Source of the DNA: Plantactinospora sp. KBS50
GTDB taxonomy: Bacteria; Actinomycetota; Actinomycetes; Mycobacteriales; Micromonosporaceae
DNA length: 64,000 nucleotides
Reading direction: 5' to 3'
NCBI RefSeq assembly: GCF_002285795.1
Contig: NZ_CP022961.1
Location: 3,352,001 to 3,416,000 of the forward strand
In this document: positions 47,538 through 56,662 of the stretch, in pieces
Numbering within the stretch: the stretch's first letter is position 1
How the letters are laid out: the number at the start of each line of letters is the position of its first letter
Position numbers and translations under genes: made by a program
Notes under the pieces: model-generated
Database searches by the model: none
What the model was told of the DNA's origin: nothing
What the model saw: only the letters and a program-made list of their open reading frames with translations

Positions 47538-48191
47538 TCACGGAGTCAGGGTCACGGGGGCCAGGCCGCGCTCGCGCAGCAGGGCGACGAGCGGCCCGAC
47601 GGCACCGACCGTCTGGTCCCGCTCGCCACCGCCGTCGTGCAGCAGGACCACGGCGCCGTCGACGAGACCGGGCGAGATCCGCGCGACGATCTCCGCCCGA
47701 CCCGGACGGGTCCAGTCGGCGGCGTGCACGCTCCAGAACGCCGGCGCCATCCCCATCGACAGGATGTCCTCGATCACCGCCCGGTCGGCACGGCCCTCGG
47801 GCGGGCGCACCAGCCGGGGCCGGTGGCCGGTCACGTCGCAGATCAGCCGCCGCGTCGCCGCGATGTCCCGCCGGCGCTCCCGCGGGGACTGCTCGGTCAT
47901 CCGGACGTGCTCCCAGCCGTGCACCTGCACGGCGCAGCCCAGCCGCACCATCCGGCGCAACCGGTCCTCGCGCCCGGCGATCAGCGACCCCAGCACGAAG
48001 AACGTGGCCGGGGTGCCGGTCCGGGCCAGCACGTCGAGCAGCCTGTCGGTCCACGGTGGACACGGGCCGTCGTCGAAGGTCAGCGCCACCCGGCCGGGCG
48101 GGTGGCCGAGGTCGGGCAGCCAGGTGACCGGCGGGACGAGCGAACCGTTCTCCATCGATCGCCACCGACTTCCGTCCGGCGCCCGGGGCAT
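47538..48191 (-). CDS. Polysaccharide deacetylase (NodB homology domain)
   Basis: 217 aa. NodB motifs are present: ALTFDDGPCPPWTDRLLDVL, given as ALTFDDGP; VHGWEHVRM (His-x3-His metal ligands); RPPEGRADR; and VVLLHDGGG. It is a carbohydrate esterase family 4-like enzyme and could deacetylate peptidoglycan, chitin oligomers or acetylxylan. No signal peptide is visible, so a cytoplasmic or envelope-associated role is possible. ATG 48191 is used; ATG 48155 (MENGSLVPP) is an alternative with a fair GGTGG upstream. It lies 24 bases after the HemD fusion gene. Confidence 0.85.
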   Translation of the reverse strand: MPRAPDGSRWRSMENGSLVPPVTWLPDLGHPPGRVALTFDDGPCPPWTDRLLDVLARTGTPATFFVLGSLIAGREDRLRRMVRLGCAVQVHGWEHVRMTEQSPRERRRDIAATRRLICDVTGHRPRLVRPPEGRADRAVIEDILSMGMAPAFWSVHAADWTRPGRAEIVARISPGLVDGAVVLLHDGGGERDQTVGAVGPLVALLRERGLAPVTLTP

Positions 48192-48215
48192 CTCGCGGCC
48201 CCATGGTAGCCGCCG

Positions 48216-49445
48216 CTACGGCCGGCCGGCGGCGTCCTTTCCCGGGCTGCGGCGGCGGGACGGCCCGGGCCGGCGCCGGGCCGCGGCCGTACCGGGCGGG
48301 ACGGTGTCGGGCGGCGCCGCTGCGGGCGCCTCGGGTCCGTCGTCCACCGGAAGCCGGTAGCCCCGCTTGATCACGGTCTCGACGTACCGGGAGGAGCCCA
48401 GCGCGGCGCGCAACCGGACCACGGCCATGTCCACGGCGTGACTGTCCGCGGCCCGCGGCAACGCCGCCGCCAGCTCGGCACGGGAGATCACCACGCCCGG
48501 CCGCGCGGCCAACGCGGCCAGGATCGCCATCGTCGCCGGGGCCAGCGTCCGGGGCGTGCCGTCGACCAGTACCGCATGCCCGCGCAGCTCCAGTTCCGCG
48601 CCGGCGACCGACAGCCGGCGGGCGCGCCGCGGCAGCTCCTCGGTCACGGCCCGGACCAGGGCGCCCAGCCGGGCGCGCTCGGGCACCAGCACCGGTACGC
48701 CGGCCGCGCGCAAGGGCGCCGCGGTGACCGGACCCACGCAGGCGGCCAGCGCCCGTTCGGTGAACAGCTCGGCGGCGCCCATGCCGGCCACCTCCAGCAG
48801 CACCCGCACCGCCGGCGCGCTGGTGAAGGTCACGGCGTCGACCTGGCCGGCGACGATCAGCCCGATCAGCCGGCGGACCGGGCCCAGGTCGCCGGGGGCG
48901 GTCCACCGGTACACCGGCACCTCCACCACCTCGGCGCCGGCCCGGCGCAGCGCGGACACGAACTCCTCCTGCGGCCCGCCGTGCAGTTGCACCGCGATCC
49001 GCCGCCCCGCCACGCCCTCCTCGATCAGCTCGCGGAGGATCTCCTCGCAGGACTCGCTCGGCGCCGCCCACTGTTCGCTCAGCCCGGCGGCCCGGATCGC
49101 GCCGCAGGGCTTGGCGCCACGGGCGAGCAGGCGCGCCCGGCCCAGGCCGCCGCGCAGCGGTTCGGCCGCCCCCCAGCCGTCGGCCGCGTCCAGCCAGCCA
49201 CGGAAGCCGACCCCGGTGGTCACCACCACGACGTCCGGCGGGCGGCGCAGCAGGTCCTCGGTGGCACGCCGCAGGGCGGTGTCGTCCCGCAACGGCACGA
49301 TGGCCAGGCTCGGCGCGTTGACGACCCGGGCACCCCGGCGCTCGAAGAGCGCCCGCAGCTCCGCGTTGCGGCGTTCGGCGGTGACGGCGACCGTGAACCC
49401 GGTCAGTGGCCCCGGGTCCGCGGCGCGCTCCGCGGCGTCGGTCAC
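48216..49445 (-). CDS. Uroporphyrinogen-III synthase domain fused to an OmpR-type winged helix
   Basis: 409 aa. Residues ~10-275 are a HemD-like fold: FTVAVTAERRNAELRALFERRG, given as FTVAVTAERR; VVVTTGVGFRGWL; VTFTSAPAVRVLLE; and CVGPVTAAPLRAAGV. Residues ~285-375 are a Trans_reg_C winged helix (LAPATMAILAALAARPGVVI, DSHAVDMAVVRLRAALG, VIKRGYRLP). The tail is low-complexity. This fusion occurs in actinomycetes and may couple tetrapyrrole status to gene control; in relatives it is often near nitrite or nitrate genes, not seen here. GTG 49445 begins the homology. Confidence 0.87.
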   Translation of the reverse strand: MTDAAERAADPGPLTGFTVAVTAERRNAELRALFERRGARVVNAPSLAIVPLRDDTALRRATEDLLRRPPDVVVVTTGVGFRGWLDAADGWGAAEPLRGGLGRARLLARGAKPCGAIRAAGLSEQWAAPSESCEEILRELIEEGVAGRRIAVQLHGGPQEEFVSALRRAGAEVVEVPVYRWTAPGDLGPVRRLIGLIVAGQVDAVTFTSAPAVRVLLEVAGMGAAELFTERALAACVGPVTAAPLRAAGVPVLVPERARLGALVRAVTEELPRRARRLSVAGAELELRGHAVLVDGTPRTLAPATMAILAALAARPGVVISRAELAAALPRAADSHAVDMAVVRLRAALGSSRYVETVIKRGYRLPVDDGPEAPAAAPPDTVPPGTAAARRRPGPSRRRSPGKDAAGRP

Positions 49446-49983
49446 CGGAGCGCCACCGCCACGGCGCCGACGGCCGCCGCGTCGGGATCCGCGCCGGAGC
49501 CGGCCCGCGGGGCGGCGCCGCACCGGCGTAGCCGGCACGGGCGGTGAGTGTCCGCTGACGCCATGCGGATGATGCTGGTCATCGGAGATTTCCGTCCGCA
49601 CAAGGACGTGTTACGGGCCGGGAAAACGCCGATCACCGGCACCGCGCCCGGATCGCGGCCACGGCCCGCAAGGATCTCAACGTCCGTCAATCTTGCGAAG
49701 TCAGCGCGAGTCTGAGAGGCTGCCGTGGGAGCGCTCCCGAGCCCTGGGCGAACGTACACGGGCTACGCGAGACCACGGCCGGCCGTGCGCCGGTCCCCCG
49801 CCGCGAGGCAGCCGGGCCAGCCGGGCGGTCGGGCCAACCCGCCAGCCGCGCTGCCGGGCGGACCGACCCGTCCCTCGGGTGGGCCGACCGGTCCCGCCGG
49901 CACAGTCAGCCCCGTATGTCCCCCGCGCCAGATCCGCGGGCCGGACGGCACGCGCCGACCGCCCCCGGCTGGCCCGTACGAGA
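49446..49983. other. 538-base non-coding region upstream of GH5
   Basis: No gene is supported here. The region holds the promoters of the HemD-fusion gene (-) and the GH5 gene (+) with its CebR-type box at 49726. A G+C-rich leader of ~240 bases follows that box. Confidence 0.55.
49726..49739. promoter_or_regulatory. CebR-type operator upstream of GH5
   Basis: TGGGAGCGCTCCCG matches the known Streptomyces CebR box TGGGAGCGCTCCCA in 13 of 14 positions. CebR represses cellulase genes until cellobiose or cellotriose is present. The site is 258 bases before the GH5 start. Confidence 0.8.
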
Positions 49984-51495
49984 ATGAGACGGTCCATGAT
50001 GACAATCCCCCACCGGTTCCGACGTCAGCTGATCATCACGGGCACCGCCGTCGCGCTGGCCGCCGGCACGACGGCCCTGCTGCCCACGACGAACGCGATG
50101 GCGGCCACCGGCTGCGCGGTCACCTACACGACCAACTCGTGGGCGGGCGGGTTCACCGCCAACATCACCATCAAGAACCTCGGTGACCAGATCAACGGGT
50201 GGACGCTCGGCTTCAGCTTCCCCGACTCCGGTCAGCGGGTCGTGCAGGGCTGGTCGGCGACGTACAGCCAGAGCGGCTCCGCGGTGACCGCGCAGAGCCT
50301 GAGCTACAACGGCTCGCTGCCCACCGGCGGCAGCACCGCCATCGGCTTCAACGGGTCCTGGACCAGCAGCAATCCGGACCCCACGGCGTTCACGTTGAAC
50401 GGCACGGCCTGCACCGGCAGCACGACCCCGACCACGGCCGCCCCGACCACGGCACCGCCCACCACCGCGCCGCCGACGACGGCACCGCCCACCACGGCGC
50501 CGCCGACCACCGCACCGCCCACCACCGCACCGCCGACCACCGCACCGCCCACCGGCACCACGCCGGTGGCCATCAACGGTCAGCTGCGGGTCTGCGGGGT
50601 CAACCTCTGCAACCAGTACGACCGCCCGATCCAACTGCGCGGGATGAGCACGCACGGCCTCCAGTGGTTCTACAACTGCTACAACGACGCCTCGCTCGAC
50701 GCGTTGGCCAACGACTGGCAGGCCGACCTGCTGCGGATCTCCATGTACGTGCAGGAGGACGGCTACGAGACCGACCCGGCCGGCTTCACCAGCCGGGTCA
50801 ACACGCTTGTCGACAAGGCCGAGCAGCGCGGGATGTACGCCCTGATCGACTTCCACACGCTGACCCCCGGCGACCCGACGTACAACCTCGACCGGGCCAA
50901 GACCTTCTTCGCGGCCGTCTCGGCCCGCAACGCGAACAAGAACAACGTGATCTACGAGGTCACCAACGAGCCCAACGGGGTCTCCTGGTCCACCATCAAG
51001 AGCTACGCCGAGCAGGTCATCCCGGTCATCCGGGCCAACGACCCGGACGCGATCGTGGTGGTCGGCACCCGGGCCTGGTCCTCGCTGGGACTCTCCGAGG
51101 GCGGCAACTCGACCGAGGTGATCAACAACCCGGTCAACGCCAGCAATGTGATGTACGCGTTCCACTTCTACGCCGCCTCGCACAAGGACAGCTACCGCGC
51201 GGAGCTGGAGCGGGCCGCCGCCCGGTTGCCGATGTTCGTCACCGAGTTCGGCACGGTCACCTACACCGGTGACGGAGCGGTCGACACGGCAAGCAGCAAC
51301 GCCTGGCTGGACATGCTGGACCGGCTGAAGATCAGCTACGCGAACTGGACGTACTCCGACGCCGACGAGGGCAGCGCCGCCTTCCGGTCCGGCACCTGCT
51401 ACGGCAACGTCTACGCGGGCACCTCGGTGCTCACCGCGTCCGGCACCTACATGCGGGACCGGATCCGTACCCCGGACAACTTCCCCACCAGCTGA
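49984..51495 (+). CDS. Secreted GH5 endoglucanase (cellulase) with N-terminal CBM2
   Basis: 503 aa. The signal peptide runs to ~40 (LIITGTAVALAAGTTALLP). CBM2 covers ~41-145 (GCAVTYTTNSWAGGFTANIT). A repeated TTAPP linker covers ~145-190, and the GH5_2 barrel ~200-503. Catalytic motifs are VIYEVTNEPNG (acid/base Glu) and MFVTEFGTV (nucleophile Glu), with RISMYVQEDGY and LIDFHTL. It cleaves internal cellulose bonds. ATG 49984 or ATG 49996 may start translation and neither has a strong RBS. The CebR box upstream fits cellobiose induction. Confidence 0.92.
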   Translation: MRRSMMTIPHRFRRQLIITGTAVALAAGTTALLPTTNAMAATGCAVTYTTNSWAGGFTANITIKNLGDQINGWTLGFSFPDSGQRVVQGWSATYSQSGSAVTAQSLSYNGSLPTGGSTAIGFNGSWTSSNPDPTAFTLNGTACTGSTTPTTAAPTTAPPTTAPPTTAPPTTAPPTTAPPTTAPPTTAPPTGTTPVAINGQLRVCGVNLCNQYDRPIQLRGMSTHGLQWFYNCYNDASLDALANDWQADLLRISMYVQEDGYETDPAGFTSRVNTLVDKAEQRGMYALIDFHTLTPGDPTYNLDRAKTFFAAVSARNANKNNVIYEVTNEPNGVSWSTIKSYAEQVIPVIRANDPDAIVVVGTRAWSSLGLSEGGNSTEVINNPVNASNVMYAFHFYAASHKDSYRAELERAAARLPMFVTEFGTVTYTGDGAVDTASSNAWLDMLDRLKISYANWTYSDADEGSAAFRSGTCYGNVYAGTSVLTASGTYMRDRIRTPDNFPTS

Positions 51496-51509
51496 TCACG
51501 CACGGCACC

Positions 51510-51544
51510 GCGACGGCGTCCCGCCACCGGCGGGGCGCCGTCGC
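51510..51544. terminator. Bidirectional terminator after GH5
   Basis: Long hairpin with paired GCGACGGCG/CGCCGTCGC and CCCGCC/GGCGGG segments, one internal mismatch and a 3-base loop, between the convergent GH5 and epimerase genes. Confidence 0.8.
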
Positions 51545-51583
51545 GCGTCCCGGGGAGGTGCCGGTGTCCGGAGGCGCCGACGC

Positions 51584-52546
51584 TCAGTCCGGGGCCGGCC
51601 GGGCGTCCCGGCCGCGGCGGCGCGGCACCAGGTCCCCGGCCGCCGTCGCCCAGTCCGGGTAGTCGAACGCGAAGCCCGCCTCGACCAGCCGTCCCGGCAC
51701 CACCCGCCGGCTCTTGAGCAGCAGTTCGGTGTCCGAGCGGAGCGCGAACGCGCCGATCCCGGCCATCCACGCGGTCGCCGGCAGTCCCACCGGCATCCGC
51801 CAGGCGGAGCGCAGGATCCGCATGAACTCCCGCTGCGGCAGCGGCCCCGGCGCGGCGAGGTTCACGGCGCCCGCGATGTCCTCCCGCCGGATCAGGAACC
51901 GGACCGCGCGGACGAAGTCGTGGTCGTGGATCCAGGAGATGTACTGCCGGCCGCCCGCGACGGGACCGCCGAGCCCGAGCCGGGCCAGCCAGCTCAGCAC
52001 GTCGAAGACCCCGCCGCGGTCGGGGCTCATCACCATCGCCGCCCGCAGCGCCACCTTGCGGGTCCCCGGCGTCACCGCCCGTTCCTGCTCGGCCTCCCAG
52101 TTGCGGGCGATGTCGACGCTGTACGCCCAGTACCCGGGCACGCCGGTCTCGGCGCCGCCGATCCGGCCGGACGCCTCGTCGTTGGCGGCATCGAACCGGT
52201 GCGCGTAGATGGTCGCGGTACTCATCTGCAGCCAGACCTTCGGCGGCCGGGCCGCGGCGGCGACGGCCTCGCCGACCACCCGTGCCGAGTCCACCCGCGA
52301 ACTCATCATGGCGGCCAGGTTCTCCGGGGTGTACCGGCAGCTCACGCTCCGCCCCGCCAGGTTCACGACCACGTCGCTGCCGTCGATCTGCCGGCTCCAG
52401 GCGCCCAGCGTCGAGCCGTCCCACCGGACCTGACGCGCGCCGACCGGCGACCTCGTGAGCACCACGACCTCGTGACCGTCGCGGGTCAGCGCCCGATCCA
52501 GGATCCTGCCCACCTGCCCGGTACCACCGGCTATGACGACCTTCAC
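51584..52546 (-). CDS. TIGR01777-type NAD(P)-dependent epimerase (SulA/YfcH-like)
   Basis: 320 aa. Rossmann motif VVIAGGTGQVGRIL (GxxGxxG) is at the N-terminus, followed by DVVVNLAGRSV, LQMSTATIYAHRFD and YISWIHDHDFVRAV, then the C-terminal DUF1731-like end (SRRVVPGRLVEAGFAFDYPD, given as SRRVVPGRL and AGFAFDYP). It belongs to the atypical short-chain dehydrogenase group; the substrate is unknown. GTG 52546 is the only start consistent with the Rossmann motif; the open frame upstream is unrelated. Confidence 0.88.
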   Translation of the reverse strand: MKVVIAGGTGQVGRILDRALTRDGHEVVVLTRSPVGARQVRWDGSTLGAWSRQIDGSDVVVNLAGRSVSCRYTPENLAAMMSSRVDSARVVGEAVAAAARPPKVWLQMSTATIYAHRFDAANDEASGRIGGAETGVPGYWAYSVDIARNWEAEQERAVTPGTRKVALRAAMVMSPDRGGVFDVLSWLARLGLGGPVAGGRQYISWIHDHDFVRAVRFLIRREDIAGAVNLAAPGPLPQREFMRILRSAWRMPVGLPATAWMAGIGAFALRSDTELLLKSRRVVPGRLVEAGFAFDYPDWATAAGDLVPRRRGRDARPAPD

Positions 52547-52738
52547 CGATCCGCTCCCCGTGTCCGAACCCGCCCTCGCCGCACCCGGTTGCCCGCCGGC
52601 ACCGTGGGAGCCGGCGTCCCGGTCACCGGTCGAGTCTAGGACGGTCGCACACGGCCGCCGCACGCCGGCCGGGTCGTCGCGCCGGCCCGGCCGGAGGGTG
52701 CCTTGTGGATCTACTCGACCCGACCCTAGGCTGCGCTG

Positions 52739-54289
52739 GTGGGCAACGGTGGCGACCGGACCGGGACCGACGTACCGCGCCGGCCGCCGGATCGGGACGC
52801 CAGGGTGGACGTCGTCCGGGAGATCATCGCCACCGTGCCGTCCGGATGCAGCTGGCTGCTGCCGGCCACGGCACCGGACGGACGCCCGGACTACCTCGTG
52901 GCCGCCGTCAGCGCCGACGAGGACGTCAGCGGTCGCGGCGCCACCCGCGTCGGCGAGCGCCTCAGCCAGCTCTACCCGGGGATGGTCGACGGCCCGCTGT
53001 GGGACCTCTACGGCCGGGTCCTGCGCACCGGCCGGCCCGGCGAACTGACCGACTTCCGGCACACCGAGCAGCGCTCCGGCGTGGTGGCCCGGTCGTCGTT
53101 CGACGTACGGGTGCACCGCGTACTGGGCGGTCTGCTGGTCTGGTGGCAGCGGGTGGACGAGGCCCGGCTGCGCGCGGACCGGACCGAGCTGCTGGGTCGG
53201 CTCGGCTGGGCGGAGTACGACCTGCTCACCGGCCAGAGCGAGTGGTCACCCGGGATGTTCCGGCTGTTCGACCGGGACCCGGCCGACGGGCCGATGTCCC
53301 GGGCCGAGCAGGCGGCGGCGATGCTTCCCGAGGACCGGGGGGTCAGCGAGACCGCCTGGCAGACCATGGACAGCGGGGCGGCGGCGGACGTCACGGTCCG
53401 GTTCCGGCTCGGCGGGTCGGTCCGGCACCTGCGGATCCGCTCCGACGTGGCCCGCGACGCCACCGGCCGGCCGTTGAAGATCTACGCCGTGGTGCAGGAC
53501 GTCACCGCCCGGGAGGACTCCCGCGACGCCATCCAGCGGCTGCGCGACCAGGTGCGGATCCGGGAGATGACCGCGCTGGCCGAGCACCGCCTCGCCGGCC
53601 AGGTCCAGCACCTGATCCAGCCGCTGCCGCGGGAGCCGCTCGACCTGCCCGGGATGCAGGCGATGGTCAGCTACCTGCCGGCCGAGAGCGCCGTACAGGT
53701 GGGCGGCGACTGGTACCACGCCGACGGACCGCCCGGCGGACCGGTCACGCTGGCCGTCGGCGACGTGGCCGGGCACGGCCTGGAGGCCGCGCACGGCATG
53801 GCACACCTGCGGTTCTCGCTGATCGCCTGGCTCTCGATCGGCATCCACGACCCGGGCGTCCTGCTGGGCCACCTGAACCGGCTGTGCCTGCACCTGCGGA
53901 TCACCGCGACCGCGGTGATCACCCGCTACGACCCCGGCACCCGCCGGCTGTCCTGGTCGTGCGCCGGCCACATGCCACCGCTGCTGGCCCGGGACGGCAC
54001 CGCCACCGACCTGGCCGGCCCCCGGCACCTGCTGCTCGGCGCCGACGCCGCGGCGGCCTACCGGGTGGCCGGCCAGACCCTGCGGCCGGGCGACCTCGTC
54101 CTGCTCTACACCGACGGCCTGGTCGAACACCGCTCGGCCGGCACCGCCCCGCTCGACCAGGTGAAACGGGCGCTGGGCGCCGGCTCGCGGGACACCGGGC
54201 CGCAGGCGCTCGCCCGGCTGCGCGGGATGCTGCGGTACGCCAACCCGGACGACGACACCTGCATGCTCGCGGCCCGCGTGCTGGACTGA
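52739..54289 (+). CDS. PAS-SpoIIE (PP2C-type) serine phosphatase
   Basis: 516 aa. An N-terminal sensor (~20-140, possibly GAF-like) is followed by a PAS domain (~145-265, AEYDLLTGQSEWSPGMFRLF and VVQDVTARED), a short coiled region, then SpoIIE phosphatase (~300-516). The latter has metal ligands in GGDWYHADG, VGDVAGHG, YTDGLVEHR and DDDTCMLA. It would dephosphorylate a STAS anti-anti-sigma factor. The STAS and kinase genes lie next to it, converging. GTG 52739 starts the conserved region. Together with them it forms a partner-switching module. Confidence 0.88.
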   Translation: MGNGGDRTGTDVPRRPPDRDARVDVVREIIATVPSGCSWLLPATAPDGRPDYLVAAVSADEDVSGRGATRVGERLSQLYPGMVDGPLWDLYGRVLRTGRPGELTDFRHTEQRSGVVARSSFDVRVHRVLGGLLVWWQRVDEARLRADRTELLGRLGWAEYDLLTGQSEWSPGMFRLFDRDPADGPMSRAEQAAAMLPEDRGVSETAWQTMDSGAAADVTVRFRLGGSVRHLRIRSDVARDATGRPLKIYAVVQDVTAREDSRDAIQRLRDQVRIREMTALAEHRLAGQVQHLIQPLPREPLDLPGMQAMVSYLPAESAVQVGGDWYHADGPPGGPVTLAVGDVAGHGLEAAHGMAHLRFSLIAWLSIGIHDPGVLLGHLNRLCLHLRITATAVITRYDPGTRRLSWSCAGHMPPLLARDGTATDLAGPRHLLLGADAAAAYRVAGQTLRPGDLVLLYTDGLVEHRSAGTAPLDQVKRALGAGSRDTGPQALARLRGMLRYANPDDDTCMLAARVLD

Positions 54290-54302
54290 ACCCGGGACCG
54301 GG

Positions 54303-54707
54303 TCAGCGACGCAGCCGCAGCAGCACCACCGTCCCGGTCGGACCGACCGTCGAGGACACCTCGTCGCAGACCCGTTCGACGATCGCGAGACCACGCCCGC
54401 GGATCTCGCCGGCCGCCGGCATGACCCGGCCGAACACCCGGGCCGCACCGTGGTCGACGACCTCGCAGAGGACATCGTCCGCGTCCGCCCACACCCGGAC
54501 CCGGCCGCCGCCGGCGGTGTGCTGCAACGTGTTGGTGGCCAGCTCGCTCACCGCGAGCACGAGCAGGTCGGTGCGCTCGGGCGGCAGGCCCAGCGTCTCG
54601 GCCCGGCTCCGCACGAACGCGCGCACCCCGGCCAGGTCGGTGGAGCGGGCGTACGGCATCACCGGTGCAGGAGCGGGCCCACCGGCGTCGGTGCCGCGCT
54701 CAGCCAT
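54303..54707 (-). CDS. HATPase_c anti-sigma-type serine kinase (RsbW-like)
   Basis: 134 aa. The GHKL fold shows the N-box ELATNTLQHTAGG, G1-like CEVVDHG, and G2 RGRGLAIVERV. It would phosphorylate the STAS protein and/or bind a sigma factor. ATG 54707 overlaps the STAS stop by 8 bases, so the two are coupled. The stop lies 13 bases from the converging SpoIIE stop. Confidence 0.88.
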   Translation of the reverse strand: MAERGTDAGGPAPAPVMPYARSTDLAGVRAFVRSRAETLGLPPERTDLLVLAVSELATNTLQHTAGGGRVRVWADADDVLCEVVDHGAARVFGRVMPAAGEIRGRGLAIVERVCDEVSSTVGPTGTVVLLRLRR

Positions 54708-55104
54708 GCGCCGGGCTGTCCACGGCGCGTTCCGGGCGCTCATCCGGCGAAGTGCGCTCCGGGCGCTCATCCGGCAGATCGCGCTCCGGGCGCTCGACCG
54801 GCAGCGCGAGCAGGTCGGCGAGCCCGGTCAGGTCCAGGACCCGGGCCACCGCGCCGACGGCGCCCCGCACGTACAGCCGATGGCCCTGCCGCACGGCGGC
54901 CTGGTGGCCGGTGACCAGCGCGTGGATGCCGCTGGAATCCATGAACCGCAGCCCGGCCAGGTCGAGCACGACGCAGCCGGCGGCGTCCACGGCGGTCAGC
55001 AGCACCGTGGTCAACTCCTCGCGTACGGCAAGATCACACTCGCCGGTGAGCGTGACGACGGTGCGGTCGCCGGTGGTGACCGTCTTCGCCTCGAAAGCTG
55101 CCAT
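54700..55104 (-). CDS. STAS domain anti-sigma factor antagonist with charged repeat tail
   Basis: 134 aa. The STAS fold has TVVTLTGECDLAVREEL, the phospho-acceptor region LRFMDSSGIHALV (Ser of DSSG), and a C-terminal helix LDLTGLADLLAL. After the domain comes an odd tail, RPERDLPDERPERTSPDERPERA in three near-copies (ERPERDLPD, ERPERTSPD, ERPERAVD), encoded by a short DNA repeat. It is the probable target of both neighbouring enzymes. ATG 55104 is used; ATG 55158 would add 18 residues without homology. Confidence 0.87.
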   Translation of the reverse strand: MAAFEAKTVTTGDRTVVTLTGECDLAVREELTTVLLTAVDAAGCVVLDLAGLRFMDSSGIHALVTGHQAAVRQGHRLYVRGAVGAVARVLDLTGLADLLALPVERPERDLPDERPERTSPDERPERAVDSPAHG

Positions 55105-55224
55105 GCGACCCGCCGCCGCCCCTCGACTCCGTCGATCCGTCGTGCCGGACGACATCATCGCACCCGCGGGTGGACATCCGGACGTACGCCTCGACGGTGT
55201 CGAACCGGGCGGCTCGGCGGCCGG

Positions 55225-55404
55225 TCAGCCCCGCGCCCGCCGGCCGAGCAGGTAGCCGACGATCAGCGCGATGCCGACCAGTGCCGCGGTCGGCACGGAC
55301 GCCTTGCGCCGCGCCTGGGACAGCCCCTCCTTCGGGTCCACCACCGTCCCGGCCGCGTCGCCGATCGTGCCCACCACCGTGTCTGCGAGCCGTTCCCTGG
55401 TCAT
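55225..55404 (-). CDS. Small single-pass membrane protein, hypothetical
   Basis: 59 aa. A charged N-terminal half (MTRERLADTVVGTIGDAAG) is followed by one transmembrane helix (TAALVGIALIVGYLLG) and a basic RRARG end. AGAGGG five bases before ATG 55404 supports translation. Similar short proteins are common in actinomycetes; no function is known. Confidence 0.68.
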   Translation of the reverse strand: MTRERLADTVVGTIGDAAGTVVDPKEGLSQARRKASVPTAALVGIALIVGYLLGRRARG

Positions 55405-55572
55405 CGTCGCCCTCTTTCCGCAGGAAGCGGATCGACCCCGATCCTGGCCGGCGATCACCGGCCGGCGCGGGCCGGCCGCCACCGGCCACCGGCCGTGCGG
55501 CTACCCGGGCAGGATCCGGGCAAACCTCCGGAACGGCCCAGCCGGCCGCCCGGCGGCGGCGCGGGGAAACGC

Positions 55573-56649
55573 TCAGGACGAGACGGGCAGTTCGGCGGTG
55601 ACCGCGCGGGGCTCGGCGAAGTGGCAGGCCGCGCTCTGCTGCGCCGCCTTGTTCTCCAGCGGCGGCTCGATCTGGGCGCAGATGTCCTCGGCCTTCCAGC
55701 AGCGGGTCCGGAACCGGCAGCCCGAGGGCGGGTTGATCGGGCTCGGCACGTCGCCGACCAGCCGGATCCGGTTCTTCGGCGCGGCGCCGCGGGCCAGGTT
55801 CAGGTCCGGTACGGCCGACAGCAGCGCCTGGGTGTACGGGTGCTGCGGCGCGTCGTAGATCCCGTCCCGCGGCCCGATCTCCACCATCTTGCCCAGGTAC
55901 ATCACGCCGACCCGGTCACAGAAGTGCCGGACCACGCCGAGGTCGTGGGCGATGAACACGAAGGCGATGTTGAATTCCTTGCGCAGCTCCTCCAGCAGGT
56001 TCATCACCTGGGCCTGGATGGAGACGTCCAGCGCGCTGACCGGCTCGTCCGCGACGATGATCTTCGGCCGCGCGGCCAGCGCCCGGGCGATGCCGATCCG
56101 CTGCCGCTGGCCGCCGGAGAACTCGTGCGGGTAGCGGTTGTAGTGCTCGGGGTTGAGCCCGACCACCTCCAGCAGTTCCTGCACCCGGGCCAGTTCGCGG
56201 CTCTTGGGCACCATGTTGTGGGTACGCAGCGCGGTGCCGACGATCGTGCCCACGGTGTGCCGCGGGTTGAGCGACGAGTACGGGTCCTGGAAGATCAGCT
56301 GGATCTCCTGGCGGTACGGCCGCAACTGCCGCTCGGTCAGGTCGGCGATGTCGTGCCCCTGGTACAGGATCTGCCCGCTGGTCGGCTTGAGCAGCCGGGT
56401 GATCAGCCGGGCGGTGGTGGACTTGCCACAACCGGACTCGCCCACCAGCCCCAGCGTCTCGCCCTCGTTGAGGCTGAACGAGACCCCGTCGACGGCCTGC
56501 ACCTTGTTCGACGCACGGCGCAGCAGCCCCTCGCCCTTCACGTCGAAGTGCATGACGAGGTCCTTGAGTTCCAGCAGCGGAGCCCCGGGGGTCTTCGGGA
56601 CGCGGGAGCCGGACCGGGAGCCCGCGGTGTCCTTCGTGGCGGTCGTCAT
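55573..56649 (-). CDS. Oligopeptide ABC transporter ATP-binding protein (DppF/OppF-like)
   Basis: 358 aa. Walker A GESGCGKST, Q-loop LIFQDPYSSLNPR, signature SGGQRQR, Walker B IIVADEP and the H-loop HDLGVV are all intact. The C-terminal oligo_HPY domain carries the Cys-rich CRFRTRC. ATP hydrolysis powers peptide uptake. It is the last gene of a five-gene operon and starts 13 bases after the preceding ATPase gene. Confidence 0.93.
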   Translation of the reverse strand: MTTATKDTAGSRSGSRVPKTPGAPLLELKDLVMHFDVKGEGLLRRASNKVQAVDGVSFSLNEGETLGLVGESGCGKSTTARLITRLLKPTSGQILYQGHDIADLTERQLRPYRQEIQLIFQDPYSSLNPRHTVGTIVGTALRTHNMVPKSRELARVQELLEVVGLNPEHYNRYPHEFSGGQRQRIGIARALAARPKIIVADEPVSALDVSIQAQVMNLLEELRKEFNIAFVFIAHDLGVVRHFCDRVGVMYLGKMVEIGPRDGIYDAPQHPYTQALLSAVPDLNLARGAAPKNRIRLVGDVPSPINPPSGCRFRTRCWKAEDICAQIEPPLENKAAQQSAACHFAEPRAVTAELPVSS

Positions 56650-56662
56650 CGTCGCAGATCCT

